Position numbers and translations under genes: made by a program. The notes under the pieces are model-generated. The model did not search any database and had not been told where the DNA came from. It saw only the letters and a program-made list of their open reading frames with translations. A stretch of 64,000 bases of DNA from Ophioceras dolichostomum (taxonomy: Eukaryota > Ascomycota > Sordariomycetes > Magnaporthales > Ophioceraceae), in NCBI GenBank assembly GCA_003049485.1, contig PYST01000049.1, positions 62,001 through 126,000 on the forward strand, given 5' to 3'. Within the stretch, counting starts at the first letter, position 1; each line of letters opens with the position of its first letter. Below, piece by piece: positions 10,693 to 22,628 of this stretch.

Positions 10693-12721
10693 TCAGTCGA
10701 CTCTATGGCGATGCGCAAAAGAAGGAACCCTGAAGGCCCAAACCATCACACCCGCGACTGCGAACGCGAAGCCCGCAAGCATGAACGGGAGACCGATCCA
10801 CATGCCGCCCATCCGGAGGCCAGCGCTCAGGGCCATCGACAGGCCCGGACCGGCGACTATGACGCCGAGCAGCTCGAGGAACGCGCACACGCTATTTAGC
10901 ATGGCCAGGTGGTGTTGCTCGACGAGGGCATTGAGCAGCGACCGGATTAGCGGGGAGAAGCCATAGCCGAAGGAGAAGAGGACGAGTGCTATGTCGGTCA
11001 TTCGTTAGCATTCATCACGCAGCAGCTGGGGAAGATAAAAAAAAGTCTCCATCGACAGATGGTAAGAGAGAAGAAGGAAAAGATGGACAACCCACCGAAA
11101 CAGAGAAGAAGAGGCGTAAAAGCCAAAGCGATCATGAACGCGCCGAGAGAGCCGACCGTGGCCGAGAGACGGGAAAGCCAGAGATCCTTGCCCGTGGGCG
11201 TCATGCCCCAGCGGTTGAGGCAGATGTAGCTCAGTCCGGGAAGGACAACGAGGAACAGCACCAGGTTGCTCGCGCTGCGGACGGCCAGGATAGAGGTGGC
11301 GGCGCTCCAGGTCATGCCGTAGCGCTTGGTCGCGTACTGCAGGAGCACCTCCTGGGCGAGCCGGCCGAGCAGGAAGAACATGAGGGGAATCATCAGCAGC
11401 ACCAGCCGCGTGTTGCCGAGCACGAACGTCCACATCTCGACGAAGCTGTCGCGGATGATGACCAGCGCCTCTTTGATGACGCTGCTCTCCCTGGCCTTCA
11501 CCACCGCCACCGCTCCTTCAGGCTCATCCTCTTCGTCCTCTTCGTCCTCTTCGTCCTCGTCCTCGTTGTTCTCATCATCACCGCCACCAACAACCCCAAC
11601 TCCACCGCCACCACCTATCGCGGCTGCGGCAGTCTTCGGCCTCGGCCTCACCTTCGGCTTCGTCTCAGGCAGGAACACCACCAAGATCGCCAAGGCCACC
11701 AGCACGACGCCGAACCCGACCAGGTTCGGGATCCACGCGCTGTCCGTGCTCGCCATCAGCACGCCCGACACCGGGCTCGCGACGAGCTCGGCGGCGAGGT
11801 ACGCGACCTGCACCCGGAAGAACGCCGTCGCCCGCTTTCCGGGAGGCAGCACGTCCGCCAGGCATGTGTGGATCATGGCGGGCCCCGTGCACTGGAACCC
11901 GCCGACGAGGAGGAAGGCCGACGAGACGTAGACGGTCCACACGGGGAACACGCTCGGGAGCGCGAGGGGCAGCATGTACCACGCCAGGCTGAGGATCAGG
12001 CCTAGTAGGGCGAGGAGGATGACGGGCTTGCGGCCGTACTTGTCTGCCATTAGGCCGAAGGGCACTGCGCATAGCATGCCTGTTGTTCCATTATTAAGAT
12101 TTGTTACGACAATTTCCTTTCTCTCGCTGGGGGACATGCCTTGAGCATCCCTAGATAGGATGCATCTAGACATGCACGGCGGTGATTGGAAACAAGGTAC
12201 TCACTCGGTATGGCATCAAGCGCCATCCCCCACCCCCTAACCATCGCCAGCCTGCTCTGCACATCCGGCGTCTTGCACCGCAGATCGTCCAGAAGCAGCG
12301 TCCTCCCGGCCCCGCTATCGGTTGATGCGTTCGTGGCCGGCAGGAACTCCCGACAGATGACGTCCTCCAGCAGCGCGTTGCAGGGTGCAATCATCATTCC
12401 CGTGCCCAGCTCGACGAGAAGTATCAGACTTAGGATGAGAATGACCGTGCGCTGACGGTTCAGGTGCGCTGGTTCCTCTGCCCCCTCTCCTGACTGGGAC
12501 ACCTCCTGATCCTCCTCGCGGAGAAGTGAGGTCGCGTCGTCGTCGTCGCGGTCGCGGTCGCGGTTCCGGGCGAGGAGACGATCACGGGATGAAGATGATG
12601 ATGGCTGGTCGAAGCCATCGCTCGGAAGAAACGGCGAGCCTTCATCGACGCTCTCCTCCTCGTCGACGCCGACTGCATTCCGACCGGGCCCCTTGTCGTC
12701 CTCATTGTCGTGTTGCGCCAT
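10693..12721 (-). CDS. MFS transporter
   Basis: Three exons, 12721-12205, 12079-11096 and 10988-10693, join in frame to 598 residues. The first intron has a GTGAGT donor and CAACAG acceptor. The second has a GTGGGT donor, CTAAC branch and ATAG acceptor. An acidic, cytosolic-looking N-terminus (about 90 residues) precedes TM1 (RTVILILSLILLVELGTGM). After the first splice junction comes the MFS motif A-like loop, FGLMADKYGRKPV. The central loop between the two six-helix halves carries a Gly run and a long Asp/Glu run. The C-terminal half ends with hydrophobic segments in exon 3. The fold points to a proton-driven small-molecule transporter. The substrate is not readable from the sequence. Confidence 0.9.
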
Positions 12722-14037
12722 CTTGGTTGTTCTACTTCCAGTCGCTCCTTTCTAATTCGAGGGGGTGTGTCCTTTATCTATGCCCCCCACCAAGCCAAGC
12801 GTCCAGCCAAGATCCCGCCGCCGCCGATTTACCTCCGACGACTGCAGAAGGCCACGGCTGGTTTTCTAGTTGGATTATTGGAAGGAGAGATGGATTCGTC
12901 GCAAGAGAGCAAAATCATGGTAAAACCATCAATTTTAGGAACAAAAACGGACTGGAAGTGTGAGGACGCGAAGGGGAGATGAAGTCAAAGCCCCCCTCTC
13001 ATCCAGTCCCAACCAAGGGGAACAGCGTCGTGCTGGTGGTGGGAACAGCGCGGCAGTGTCAGAAACAAAACGTCAGCGATTCGCTTGCAAGTATTTGCCG
13101 CGCCGCACACGATTGATCCGCAGCATTGGAAAAGGAAGCTTACATCTCAGGTTCTGCCCGTTTTGGGGAAGTTGTGTGGAAGACATAATGCGACCTCCGT
13201 CGGAATTGGTTGACTCGTTTGTTCCTCCCCCTTCTTCTCCCCCTGGTGAAACCAGTGTGCACAGCATTGCATGGCTTGGAATCAACGTGATTTACCGACC
13301 AAGTGCTGTGTGATCCGAGATGCAACTTGCGACGGACTCATCTTTAAGAGAAACGATGTCGGGACAGCATGGAGCGTGCTGACGTGGCGTGCGACCGGAA
13401 TTGCTGTCGTGTTCAAGTTCTTTATCGTCTCCACTGCGTGTCGTCTGGCCCCTTCAGCACCTCGAGCAGTGAGCAGTCCAGGAGACCGGGAGTCTCGATC
13501 TATTGTCAAATCGTACGCAAATATCCAAGTGTGATAAACCAGGGGAGACAAATCCAACGAGCACGAGTAAATAACCGTATCAATGCAGCACAGGATGTGT
13601 AGCCAGATCGGGCGAGTACCTCGCTAAAAACAGAAGTCGTGTTCCGGCGCAAAGTCATCAACAGGCCATATATACATGTATCCTGGGGGTCTGCGTTTCC
13701 GCTCTATGAAGACGAATCAAAGACGAATGTAACCAGAAAGAGTGGCGTACACCATGTCGGGTGTGGACAGAAAGAGTAAACAGAAGATCAAACGTATACC
13801 TTTTCTATGGAACGCCGGGAGATATTCGTGGCAGTAGTGATGTAAACGCTTCCCTCCCGCTCTTGAAGACGCAAGCAAGCAAGCCTTGCCCGCACACACG
13901 ATGAAAAATACTTCCCAACTCCGATGCGATGCTGTGTAACGACAAAATGAATGACTGATGGGGCAGAGAAGCAGATAAGATATCAGAAGGTCGGCAAGAA
14001 CCAACGAAGGGAACGAGTGGTGCCGACGGTTATCCGC
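12722..14037. other. Intergenic (MFS promoter side)
   Basis: Holds the promoter and leader of the minus-strand MFS gene and the 3' flank of the amino acid transporter. Short open frames on both strands show no family motifs. I see nothing further. Confidence 0.5.
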
Positions 14038-16163
14038 TTAATGAGCGGTGAGGAAGAACGTGTTCATGATGAGGCACACCGTCATGACGCAGAGGCCGTA
14101 TATCGCAAGGCCCAACGCCATCTTGCGCAGTAATCCCTGATCGACATGCTCGAGGTCCCAGCGCAGACGACGTCTCCAGCGCGCGAACTTCGGCCGGACC
14201 GACGACGTGCCGCTCACGGCGCTGACGCCCGAGCGGACACTAGCCACGCTCTCCATCAACCCGGAGCCGGACGGGTCGAGCGCGCCGTCCTCGCCGTCGC
14301 CGTCCTCGTCGGCGTCGCTGGTGCTGTCGTCCTCTGCCGCGTCGTCGTCCTCCTTCGTCAACCGCTGGTGATGCGCGCTGTTCGGGTCGCTGATCTTGTA
14401 GTAGAACAGGCCCGGCAGGATGAACGAGATGGACGTCGACCCCGTCGACCCAACGTAGGCCAGCACCCGGTCCAGGCTCGACACCGTCAGCGCCGTCGAG
14501 TACGCGCCCACGATGATGACCGTCGTCAGGAGCGCGAAGCGCAGGTCGGACATGGGCGGGCTCGGCGAGCCGTGGCCGTGCGGGTCAGGCGCCACTGACG
14601 ACAAAGCTGTTGGGAGCAGCGGGTTCCTATGCGGCGAGGGCTGACGACCCGCCCCGCTGCCCCCGTTGCTGTGGCGGTTTGGACGCCACTTGAGCACGGC
14701 GTCCAGCGATGCCCGGCAGGGGTGGATCTGCAGGGGGACGCTAAACATGACCAATATGACTATTGCAGCCTTGCCAATGGTAGATGCGGTGTTCGCAGGA
14801 TCTAAAAGCAAGGTAGCAGATATGGGAGATTAGCGACGCGACCTTGAAGCCCTGAACCTGTGGACATAGCGCCATCGCCCATTACTCACACATCGAAATG
14901 ATGTTGCCGACAACGGAGTTGCCGAACGTAAGGTAGCCGGTGATGGCTACCAAGACATAGATGCCGGCAGCTGAACCGATACTGGAAGAAATAACTCCAA
15001 CAATGCTCGCTGGCGACGAGTCCTTAATCTCGTTGAGGATCGAGAACATCTGATATTGGAGACCCCTTTCGCGTCAACGTGATACGCTTGCATAAACAAA
15101 CAAGGCGTTGACCCCGAGGTCCAGAGAGGCGACCGATCTGGTAGAGGGCGAGGCAGACTTACGTTTTGGTGGCACGTGTAAGCAAACACCATCACCGGGA
15201 ATGCGCTCACCGCCGCCACCGGGCCTTCCCAGTTCACGTAGCGTATGGGCCCCCTGTCCGGGTGCGCCTCGGCCGCGAAGTGGTACACGACCAGTACTAT
15301 GAGGTACCCGATGGCAACAAGGGCGACGACGCTCGTGTACTTCAGCGAGTCCAGCCTGCGCAGGAAGCTGAGCGGGATGATGACCAGCATGAAGGCGGTG
15401 ATCCAGAAATTGCGGTCCACAAGAAAAGGCACCTCGCCGGCCTGCCCGTTGAAGCCCAGCATGACGCCCGGCATCAGGTCGCCGATGATGATCAGGTACG
15501 ACACGCCCACGCCGAAGCACTTGATGGCGATCGCGGCGTCGAACACCACGGCCATGCTAGGGTACGTGATCTGCGACAGCGCAAAGAAGGACGAGCTGCC
15601 GCGGTCGAGGTATCGTGCGCATCGCGACTGGAGGTACAGCCCCAGCGCCGAGGCCAGGCCGGACCATATTATCACTATTGTGCCGAGGCCGATGCCCATG
15701 TGTGATAGCGCTGATGGCATCGCTAGTGTTCCCGCCCCGACGACTGCAGACCGGTTATATCCCAACTTGGTCAGCAAGCAAAGATGCAAAAGATTCGATT
15801 CGATCGCGGGTCGAGGTCTATCGCTCGTTCGCTATTTCGAGGTTGCTGGTCGCAGGAAACATTTGAGTCAACGTACTTGTGTTCAGTAGGTTAATGACGC
15901 TGCTGAGCATTGAGGCCTGGCCACCGCCGGCCTTCCCGCTTCTGCTCTGTCGTTGTCTGTGGCATGGCGGCTCGAGTGTCAGTATGTGGCAGGTTCCCAA
16001 TCGGTCGACAAAAACGGGAGAGCCAGAGCCGGCGCATGACCAGCGGAACAACCCGCCAAGCACACAGGAGCCCAAGCACACAGGAGCACACTTACCGAGC
16101 CATAGTTCCGTTGGCACCGGTCTCCGGGCCGTTTCCATTAGGAAATGTCGTGTAGCCCGGCAT
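14038..16163 (-). CDS. Vacuolar-type amino acid transporter (AAAP/AVT family)
   Basis: Five exons, 16163-16096, 15956-15877, 15743-15163, 15049-14890 and 14801-14038, join in frame to 550 residues. All introns have GT donors and AG acceptors. The family signature NLLNTIVGAGTLAMPSAL is rebuilt exactly across the second intron, which strongly supports the model. About ten hydrophobic segments follow, with the YTCHQN motif at the end of exon 3. A hydrophilic, acidic loop (Glu/Asp/Gly/Ser-rich) and a Pro/Ser/Gly-rich stretch lie in the last exon before the final membrane helices. Yeast AVT3-AVT7 relatives export or import amino acids across the vacuolar membrane. The exact paralogue and direction are not determined. 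It is transcribed away from the dynactin-like gene. Confidence 0.88.
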
Positions 16164-17262
16164 CCCTCCGCCTGGTCACAAGCCAGGCGGTCGTCGATCG
16201 CGGGAAGAGAACGAGCCGATGGTTGGACCGCCCCCTTTAGCAAGAAACTCGCCGCAAGAAATATCCAATAGAGGAGATACAAGAGAAGCCCGGCGCCGCC
16301 CCTGACCAAAATGTCACCGACAGGTCGTCGCGGACCGGTTTGCTGTTTGCTGTCTGCGCACTCGCGTGATGCGACGGCCACCGACTCCCGAGGCCACCGA
16401 GCAATCCGAAACGGCCGATAAAGGTGAAAAAATTGGTAATCAATACTGGAAAAAGAAAAAGGCCGCCCTAAGGCAGGTTCGTCTGATGTATATATCTCTA
16501 TAGGATATATCTAACGTAAAGTAATCATGTTCAGGAAGGAAAAGCTAAGAAGTAAAAAAAGCCTGGGAGTTAAAGTTTTGGGCTGGAGGGAGAGTTGGAA
16601 GGGAGAGTTGGAAGGGAGAGTTGGAAGCTGCACGCTGACGAACTTTGGTCAGACGAGAACGGGGAGGTGTGACGTTGGCTGCTGTGGAGCACAGGGCTTC
16701 AAGGGGCCCTGCTGGACTTCTCCAGCTCAAGGCAGCACCGAAAATACCTGTTAGTGGGGGAAGGTCACCTCGATGGCGGGCGCTCTACCCCGATCTAACC
16801 GGACCAATCATTTCGAGGGGCTCCGCCCAGGGACTGGCTACGTAATCCCTGCCTGGTTGGACGGGGACGCAACACCCCACGGTTCCTGTCAAATAATGAC
16901 AAGTCGAATTGCCCGTGGGTGTGTCAAATTTCCACGTCCCAACACGCGTCCCAAGAGTCTGGCGTCTCGTAATCCGTGCCATCGCCAGTGCTATTACCCA
17001 ATTCATTACGAATATCATCCTCCACGGTGCCGAGCCATTGTCATCGATTCTCCCAATCTGTCTGTGTGCTCTTGTGTCTGCCACCTGCTGCGGACTCGAG
17101 CTGCTGGAGAGCAGGCGAGAAAGAGAGACAAAGAAACTCCTTTGGCTGGAAATCGCCCTCGATCCAACCAACAGACCGCGGGACTAGGGGACCACGACTT
17201 AATGACGAATTGAATCTCCCTCGAAAGACACACAAGGAGCTGTCCGTAGAAAACGAGTAATC
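16164..17262. promoter_or_regulatory. Divergent intergenic/promoter region
   Basis: About 1.1 kb between the start codons of the amino acid transporter (minus) and the dynactin-like gene (plus), so it must hold both promoters. It includes a 13-bp triple repeat at 16588-16626. No gene is supported. Individual elements were not identified. Confidence 0.5.
16588..16626. repeat. 13-bp tandem repeat, three perfect copies
   Basis: GGGAGAGTTGGAA occurs three times head to tail without a mismatch, in the divergent promoter region. Confidence 0.9.
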
Positions 17263-18066
17263 ATGGCGACGCCGCAAGAACCCATGGACGACCCGCTCGA
17301 CCAAACCACCCTCGCGACCATCAACCTCCTCGAAGCCCGGCTCCTGCGGTTAGAGCACATCCTCTTCGGCCCCGCCGGCGGCCCAGACCGGCCACCGAAG
17401 AACTCGGCCGTCAGCTCCCTCGCGGACCTAGAGCGGCGCTTCGCCTACCTCATCTCCCACGTGCGCGTCTACGCCGAGCTTCTTAAGATCTGTATGTTCT
17501 GACATAATCTTATCCCCCGTCTCTTCCTCTTTCGTCCTTCCTCCTCCCACACACGCGATCTCCACAGCTAACCACACGCTTCCCTTCCCCCGTTTGCAAA
17601 CGAAACAGACAAAGCCCACCCAACCCTCTTCGCCTCCGCCCCGCAAACCCAGTCGTCGTCCTCCTCCTCGAACCAAACCCATCAGCAGCACCCACCACTC
17701 CCACCAACACAACTAGACCCCTCCTCGATCCTCGCAACAGTCCTCGCATCCGCCTCCGCCTTCCCAACAACCGCATCCGCCCTCGCGGCCGTGACCCGCG
17801 ACGTCCCCGTGCCGGACCCCGCCCTGAGCGCCGCGCTGGTGTCCGCCGCGGGCGGGCTGCGCGCGAGGGGCATCGCCGCGACGCAGCGGGCACAGGCCGC
17901 GGAGGTTGCGGAGCTGAGGAGACGGAGCGAGCGGGTCGTCAGGGCGTGGTATGAGGGGAGGATGTTGGGCTATGGGCGGTTCGTGGCTGATGTGGAGGGG
18001 AGGGTTGGGGAGGTTGAGAGGAGGGTGATGAGGGAGGAGGGGAGGAGGAGGGAGGAGGAGGGGTAG
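17263..18066 (+). CDS. Dynactin p24-like subunit (RO-10 / dynactin-3 family)
   Basis: Two exons, 17263-17491 and 17609-18066, with a 117-bp intron (GTATGT donor, AACAG acceptor) give 228 residues. The N-terminal LLEARLLRLEHILFG and the following DLERRFAYL resemble the start of Neurospora RO-10 and dynactin subunit 3. A Gln/Ser/Pro-rich linker follows. The C-terminal half is strongly helical and charged (RAQAAEVAELRRRSERVV, then an Arg/Glu-rich tail), as expected for a coiled-coil shoulder subunit. In dynactin, p24 helps link the p150 arm to the Arp1 filament, which supports dynein-driven nuclear movement in hyphae. The assignment rests on motif memory and overall form. Confidence 0.72.
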
Positions 18067-18963
18067 GGGGAGGGGGTTTGATGCTTACAGAGAACAAGGG
18101 GGCGTGTATAGCACGGTGGGTTATATGCGGGTTGGGTCTACGTTCGGGAGGATGGTGGAGTGCGTCCGCTGGGTTTCCCCCCCCCCCCCCCCCCNNNNNN
18201 NNNNNNNNNNNNNNNNNNNNNNNNNNNNNNNNNNNNNNNNNNNNNNNNNNNNNNNNNNNNNNNNNNNNNNNNNNNNNNNNNNNNNNNNNNNNNNNNNNNN
18301 NNNNNNNNNNNNNNCCCCCGGCGTGGTACTATGGCTTGCGTGGGCAAGTCAGAACGGACTTCGCGGTTACAGGCAGCCCACATGATATCGAGCGCGGCCG
18401 CTGGCTATGTCGGACACGGGCTCCGATCGGCCCATTGCCTCCAGCAGAGCAAGACTAGTCCAGGCCGTCGTGTTGAGGCCAAGGGCTCTTTGGGTTGCTG
18501 AAATGGTGACCGAGCCAGCTGGAGGAGGCGCTGCGAGGCACTAGACCTCGAAAGACGATGCCAGGCATGGCCCAGACGATGGACATACCAATAGAAACAT
18601 CCGGTCTTCTGCTGTAGAAAGCAGAGAAGGGAAAACTAGACCGGAAATTCGATACCCACTGTTACAACAGGTGAATGGACTTTTAACTCCTCATCCAGAG
18701 GCTGGTGACGAGGTTGAATAGATCTCTCCTTCTCTCGCCGTCTCTGGGTCTGTGTTGGTGGACCCACAACGCGACTCATCGATGTATGGAAGCACGTCAG
18801 AAGCCAACCAGAGCGCATGCCAACTTCATCATCACCACGGCGCCACACAAACTGTACAAACGAGCATGCAAAGAGGAAGGAGACAAAAAAAAAAAAAGAG
18901 GGCCACTGACCAGACTCTAGGAGAACGAGCCGACGTATGGCTAAAAAGAGGGAACAAGCAAAA
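18067..18963. other. Intergenic with assembly gap
   Basis: The 3' flank of the dynactin-like gene, a poly-C tract, a 120-base run of N and then unassigned sequence up to the 5S rRNA gene. No coding region is supported. Frames that cross the N run are artefacts. Confidence 0.6.
18177..18319. other. Assembly gap (120 N) in a poly-C tract
   Basis: Eighteen C residues (18177-18194) lead into N at 18195-18314. Five more C follow the gap. The true length and content are unknown. Confidence 0.98.
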
Positions 18964-19082
18964 ACATACAACAACAGGGATTCCCCAGTGGTCACCCACC
19001 TGAGTACTAGTCTGTCGGTCGCCGGCTTATCTAGGGGAGAGCGGACGGGATCCCGAGTTTTCCGGTGCCTATGGTCGTATGT
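18964..19082 (-). rRNA. 5S ribosomal RNA (dispersed copy)
   Basis: On the minus strand this 119-nt stretch reads as a complete fungal 5S rRNA. The 5' end ACATACGACCATAG pairs with the 3' end TGTTGTATGT (helix I). The GGAAAACTCGGGATCCCGTC block, the internal GATAAGCCGG and ACTAGTACT control-region segments, and GGTGGGTGACCAC follow in canonical order. A run of T directly after the 3' end (complement of 18960-18964) fits RNA polymerase III termination. In Neurospora and relatives 5S genes are single copies scattered through the genome, not part of the rDNA repeat, as seen here. It shows no break and may be active. Confidence 0.93.
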
Positions 19083-19619
19083 GGTAGAAGAAACAGTTGG
19101 TCGAGATGAAGTACCGAAGTTCGAGGTCGCTTAAACGTCTGTCTACTTGTTGCCCTCACTTTTCACGAGTGGTGAGACGGAAGGCATGCTTTCGGCAGGG
19201 CTCGGATCATCAACCCCCTTTTTCCCATCTTCGCTCCAACGAAATTAAGGCAGGCACCTAAGCAAGAAAACATAACCTTTAAGATGCCTCCGACGCCCTG
19301 TTATCATCATGATCAGCCTTACCTGATCACTCGTACAGAAAAAAACAAAGAAAAGAAAAAAATGCGCCCAACTCACTTCCACCACCACCGGCTGCACTTG
19401 CCGCATCGACTGCATCATCGTCATCACTCTCTTCCTGCGCCACCTCCGTCCACCCAAACAGGTCGTCAACCTTAAGCTCCTTCCTCCTCCTCCTCCTCTT
19501 CATACGCGTCTCCATAATCCCAGCGGGCGTCCTCCTCCCCGATCCCGGACCCGAAGTACCGCCGCCCCTCCCTACATGCCTTCTGCCGCCCACAGCAGCA
19601 CTCTGGCCATGACCATGTC
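19083..19619. other. Intergenic between 5S rRNA gene and rhodopsin-type relic
   Basis: Includes the upstream flank of the 5S gene and the 3' side of the membrane-protein relic. Low-complexity CAC/CAT-rich frames at 19330-19550 show no domain. Confidence 0.45.
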
Positions 19620-20740
19620 GCTGCCGGTGCCGCTGTCACTCCTCATCATCATTATCATGCCCTTCCCCTCATGCTGTTGGCTCCTCGGTTTCGTTCTTCT
19701 TCTTCGTCTCCAGAAGCTGGCCTTGAACAGGGGCCGTATCACGGGCATGTTGGCGGCTTCGATGCCGATCTTGCTCTCGCGCACGCCCCACCCGTTGGTG
19801 GTGATGGCCGATGGCGCGGAGCTCATGGTCAGGGTTACACGCATCACGGCGGCCGCGATGAAGAATATGCCTGAGCAGATGAGCGCCGCGACCATGAGCT
19901 TTTTGAAGAGGGGCATGCGCGGAGCGAGCGTAGGACGGGGAGGAGCAGGCAGAGAATTACTGCGTCGGTGGGGACGTCTGGTCGCTCCAAGGATATGGTC
20001 AGTGAGGCTGTGATTAGTGATAGGCTCGTCTTGTTGCGTAGGCATCATATAACCGCTGGTGAAGAGGTTGAGGGAAGGATCGGAAGGTGTGGGTAGACGT
20101 ACTGAAGACTGTGGTGGCGATGAGATCTGTCGGCTTGAAGCTGCAATTTGAAGGTGGCGGTGACCTCACGCGCCAGTTGTCCCGGAATCAGACCGGATAT
20201 CACTATATTAGTTGCCAGCCTCAGCTCTCGACGTCTCCTGGTAAATGCCATTATACCACCAGGTCCGACTGGACGTCTGGTTATCACCCACGGGAAACGC
20301 GACAAGCTGATAGCTATCACGACGGCCCTGTGCGAGAGATCCGTGAACCACGTTAATGCTGTGAGGACCCAGTCTTGGGTGAGTGTCTCTCTCTCGGAGC
20401 CACACATGGTGAGACTGATGGGTCTGTTGAGTGCAAATCGTACTTGCAGACGAGGTCTACGAGGACGAATGTGGCTGTGTGACATGCAAATGTCTTGTAT
20501 GATAAGGAGGCGGTGATCACGTCAGTGTGTCGTTGGTATTAGATATAATGGAGAGCCAGACAGAGAAAGAAGCAAAGAAACTCACCGCAAAGGCAAAATG
20601 CTCATCGCCCTTGAAGTCCCTGGAGCCCACCATGCGGACCCGCACTGCGAGGCGGAGGAGCATCGCCGTGGTGCCGATGCCGTACCACGCCCAGACCTCC
20701 TTGGGGAACTCAGGGCGCCATTTTAGTAGCCGCCCAGACT
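19620..20740 (-). pseudogene. Decayed rhodopsin-domain integral membrane protein
   Basis: Two family-like blocks remain on the minus strand. The N-terminal block (about 20724-20590) reads PEFPKEVWAWYGIGTTAMLLRL then VRVRMVGSRDFKGDEHFAFA, ending at a GTGAGT donor. The C-terminal block reads PTDAVILCLLLPVLRSLR, then in another frame MPLFKKLMVAALICSGIFF and GWGVRESKIGIEAANMPVIR. These match the order of the fungal rhodopsin-domain membrane proteins often annotated as 'integral membrane protein'. The two C-terminal pieces are in different frames around 19917-19920. The middle of the family (helices 3-5 and the Cys/Trp loop) is not found. No in-frame ATG precedes the first block. A few sequencing errors could mimic some of this, but the missing centre suggests real decay. 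Confidence 0.55.
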
Positions 20741-20744
20741 GTTC

Positions 20745-21006
20745 CTATCGGCCATCTTATCTCATCCCTCCCTCTCCACTACTGACGATCCAAAGATGTC
20801 TGGGAGAAGTTTATCATGCCGTCGTGATTTAGTATCGCCAAAGCGAAAAAGACGTATAGAATGGATGAGTGAGTGTGTGGGGACGACGCGGTGTGTCGGT
20901 CTTGCCTGCGGAGAACCTCGACCTGGGATGCTTTCGGTCACGTTGACTTGCCAAGTGTCTCGCGGCGGCAACATACCGAGGTACAGCAGGACGAACATCG
21001 GACTAG

Positions 21007-21069
<63 letters not shown>

Positions 21070-21706
21070 ACGGAATCACTGGACGGATCGGCAGCTGATT
21101 GGCCTCCGCTCCGAGTGCACCCCCGAAGACGAGGCTAACATATCTACAGACTATATATACCACTTACCCACGGGTATATGACCACAGATATATATCGTAT
21201 ACACACAGCCGTTTTCACACAGAGATTATATTTCGTAAACTAAAAGCATATTCTAAACATTAAGAACTAATCTCTAAAGCACGAGCATCCTTTGTTCGTT
21301 TTGGGCTCGGGAGACAAGTTCACTTCGTTATCAGCTTGTATTCGCAGATATTAGACCTCGACTGAACCTACTCTAAACGCTAAGGGCAATTCTCTGCTAC
21401 GCTGGTCTACGCTGAGATAATCCCCGCTAACAAGCTTGCGATGTCTTGAGATACATGAGTAGGTGTCCTGGCCAAGCTAGCCAAGCAAAGTGTATTCACA
21501 TTAGAAATGCGTAAATACTCAGAAACGGCCTAATATACACACGCGTCCGTTGACAGGGCCCCATCAGACACAGAAGCTAACAGTCTCATAAACTCCACGT
21601 AGCAAACAACCGTCGAACAAATCATCAGAATTACCTTACCAAGAACTTAGTCTAGCTATAGCCCATCAGCCATCTCGTCCTCTCTAATAAAGCGAAGAGC
21701 AATAGC
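20745..21706. other. Intergenic with GT microsatellite and AT-richer flank
   Basis: No gene is seen. A long GT repeat lies at 21009-21068. From about 21120 to 21700 the sequence is clearly richer in A and T than the genes around it, with many TATA and TAC/GTA words. This stretch also contains the 3' flank of the NLP gene. Confidence 0.5.
21009..21068. repeat. (GT)n microsatellite, about 30 units
   Basis: An uninterrupted GT dinucleotide run of roughly 60 bases, by far the longest dinucleotide repeat in the window. Confidence 0.97.
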
Positions 21707-22628
21707 TCAAGCGTCGACGTTGGGGTCGAAGCCGGGGACCTGTGGTAAAAACAAAAAGGTGTCAATAGCTAGCCATGCCATATCACTTCCAGGCTTTGCT
21801 CCCAACACACACACACCACGCCCAAGGGATAGACCACTCAAGGAAAGAGTGGAAAAAAGGTGAACTCACATGGTTACCAGCGGCCTCAGCCAGCTCACCA
21901 GCAAACTCGCTATCAAGCTTCGGCCCGACGCCGCCGCTCCACGTGCTGAGCATCTTGTCCCTCAGCGACGTGCTCGGCCAGTGGTCCCACCCGATTAGCG
22001 GGCCCGAGAACCACGCGCCGAGCGCGTTCTCGATGTTGTCGTCGCTCGGGTTCGCCTGGCGGATGCAGTGCGTGCTGGCGCCGTCTTTGTGGTACACGAC
22101 CTTCGCCCGCGTGCTGGTGCCGTCCTCGAAGAACCTAGGCGTGGCCGTCCCGGACGGATACCCTCCGTGGCAGGAGGGCGACACCCATTTGACCACATCG
22201 CCCTGCACGAACACGACGACGTTCTCCCAGTCGTGCCGGTGCCCGCCGAGGAAGCTGCCCCAGATCGCCTGGTCCTTCTCGAAGTAGTACTCGTACATGA
22301 TGGCGCACCAGCCGTTGTTGCACCGCTTGCGCGAGTACACGTTGTTGTTCAGCAGCCGGTCCTTCACGTGGCACTCGTCCGCGGGGCCCTTGGCGACCGA
22401 GCCGAGCCCGTCGTTCGTCTTGCCGGTGGGGTCGATGGCCGCCGTGTTGTAGCAGCCGTCCGTGTCGAAGTCCATCACCGGCTGGTACTTGTACTCGATC
22501 GCGTCGGCGGACGAGGGGAGAGGCGTGAGGACGTTGCGCCGGGCCAGGCGGCCTCCCATTGGCGACGCATTTGTGGAGGTGGTGGCGGAGAGGGCGCCGA
22601 GTAGGGCGAGCGTGATAGGGTTGCGCAT
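21707..22628 (-). CDS. Secreted NPP1/NLP-family (necrosis- and ethylene-inducing-like) protein
   Basis: Exons 22628-21870 and 21739-21707 with a 130-bp intron (GTGAGT donor, CACAG acceptor) give 263 residues. The second exon adds only ten codons and the stop. The first ~22 residues form a signal peptide, so the product is secreted. The NLP heptapeptide GHRHDWE is intact at residues 129-135, and six cysteines are present in the mature part (more than the two of the simplest type 1 members). NLPs bind plant sphingolipids (GIPCs) and damage membranes in susceptible plants, or serve only as recognised patterns. Many fungal members are not toxic, and the sequence does not say which case applies. 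The frame is open and unbroken. An upstream in-frame ATG at 22682 would spoil the signal peptide, so I chose 22628. Confidence 0.92.

Noticed and set aside
10986..12005. Long plus-strand frame opposite the MFS transporter
   Set aside because: Antisense shadow of the transporter exon with low-complexity His/Arg/Glu text.
21120..21700. AT-richer stretch as a RIP-mutated transposon
   Set aside because: Base composition is only moderately shifted, no terminal repeats or transposon reading frames are visible, and part of it is the 3' flank of the NLP gene.
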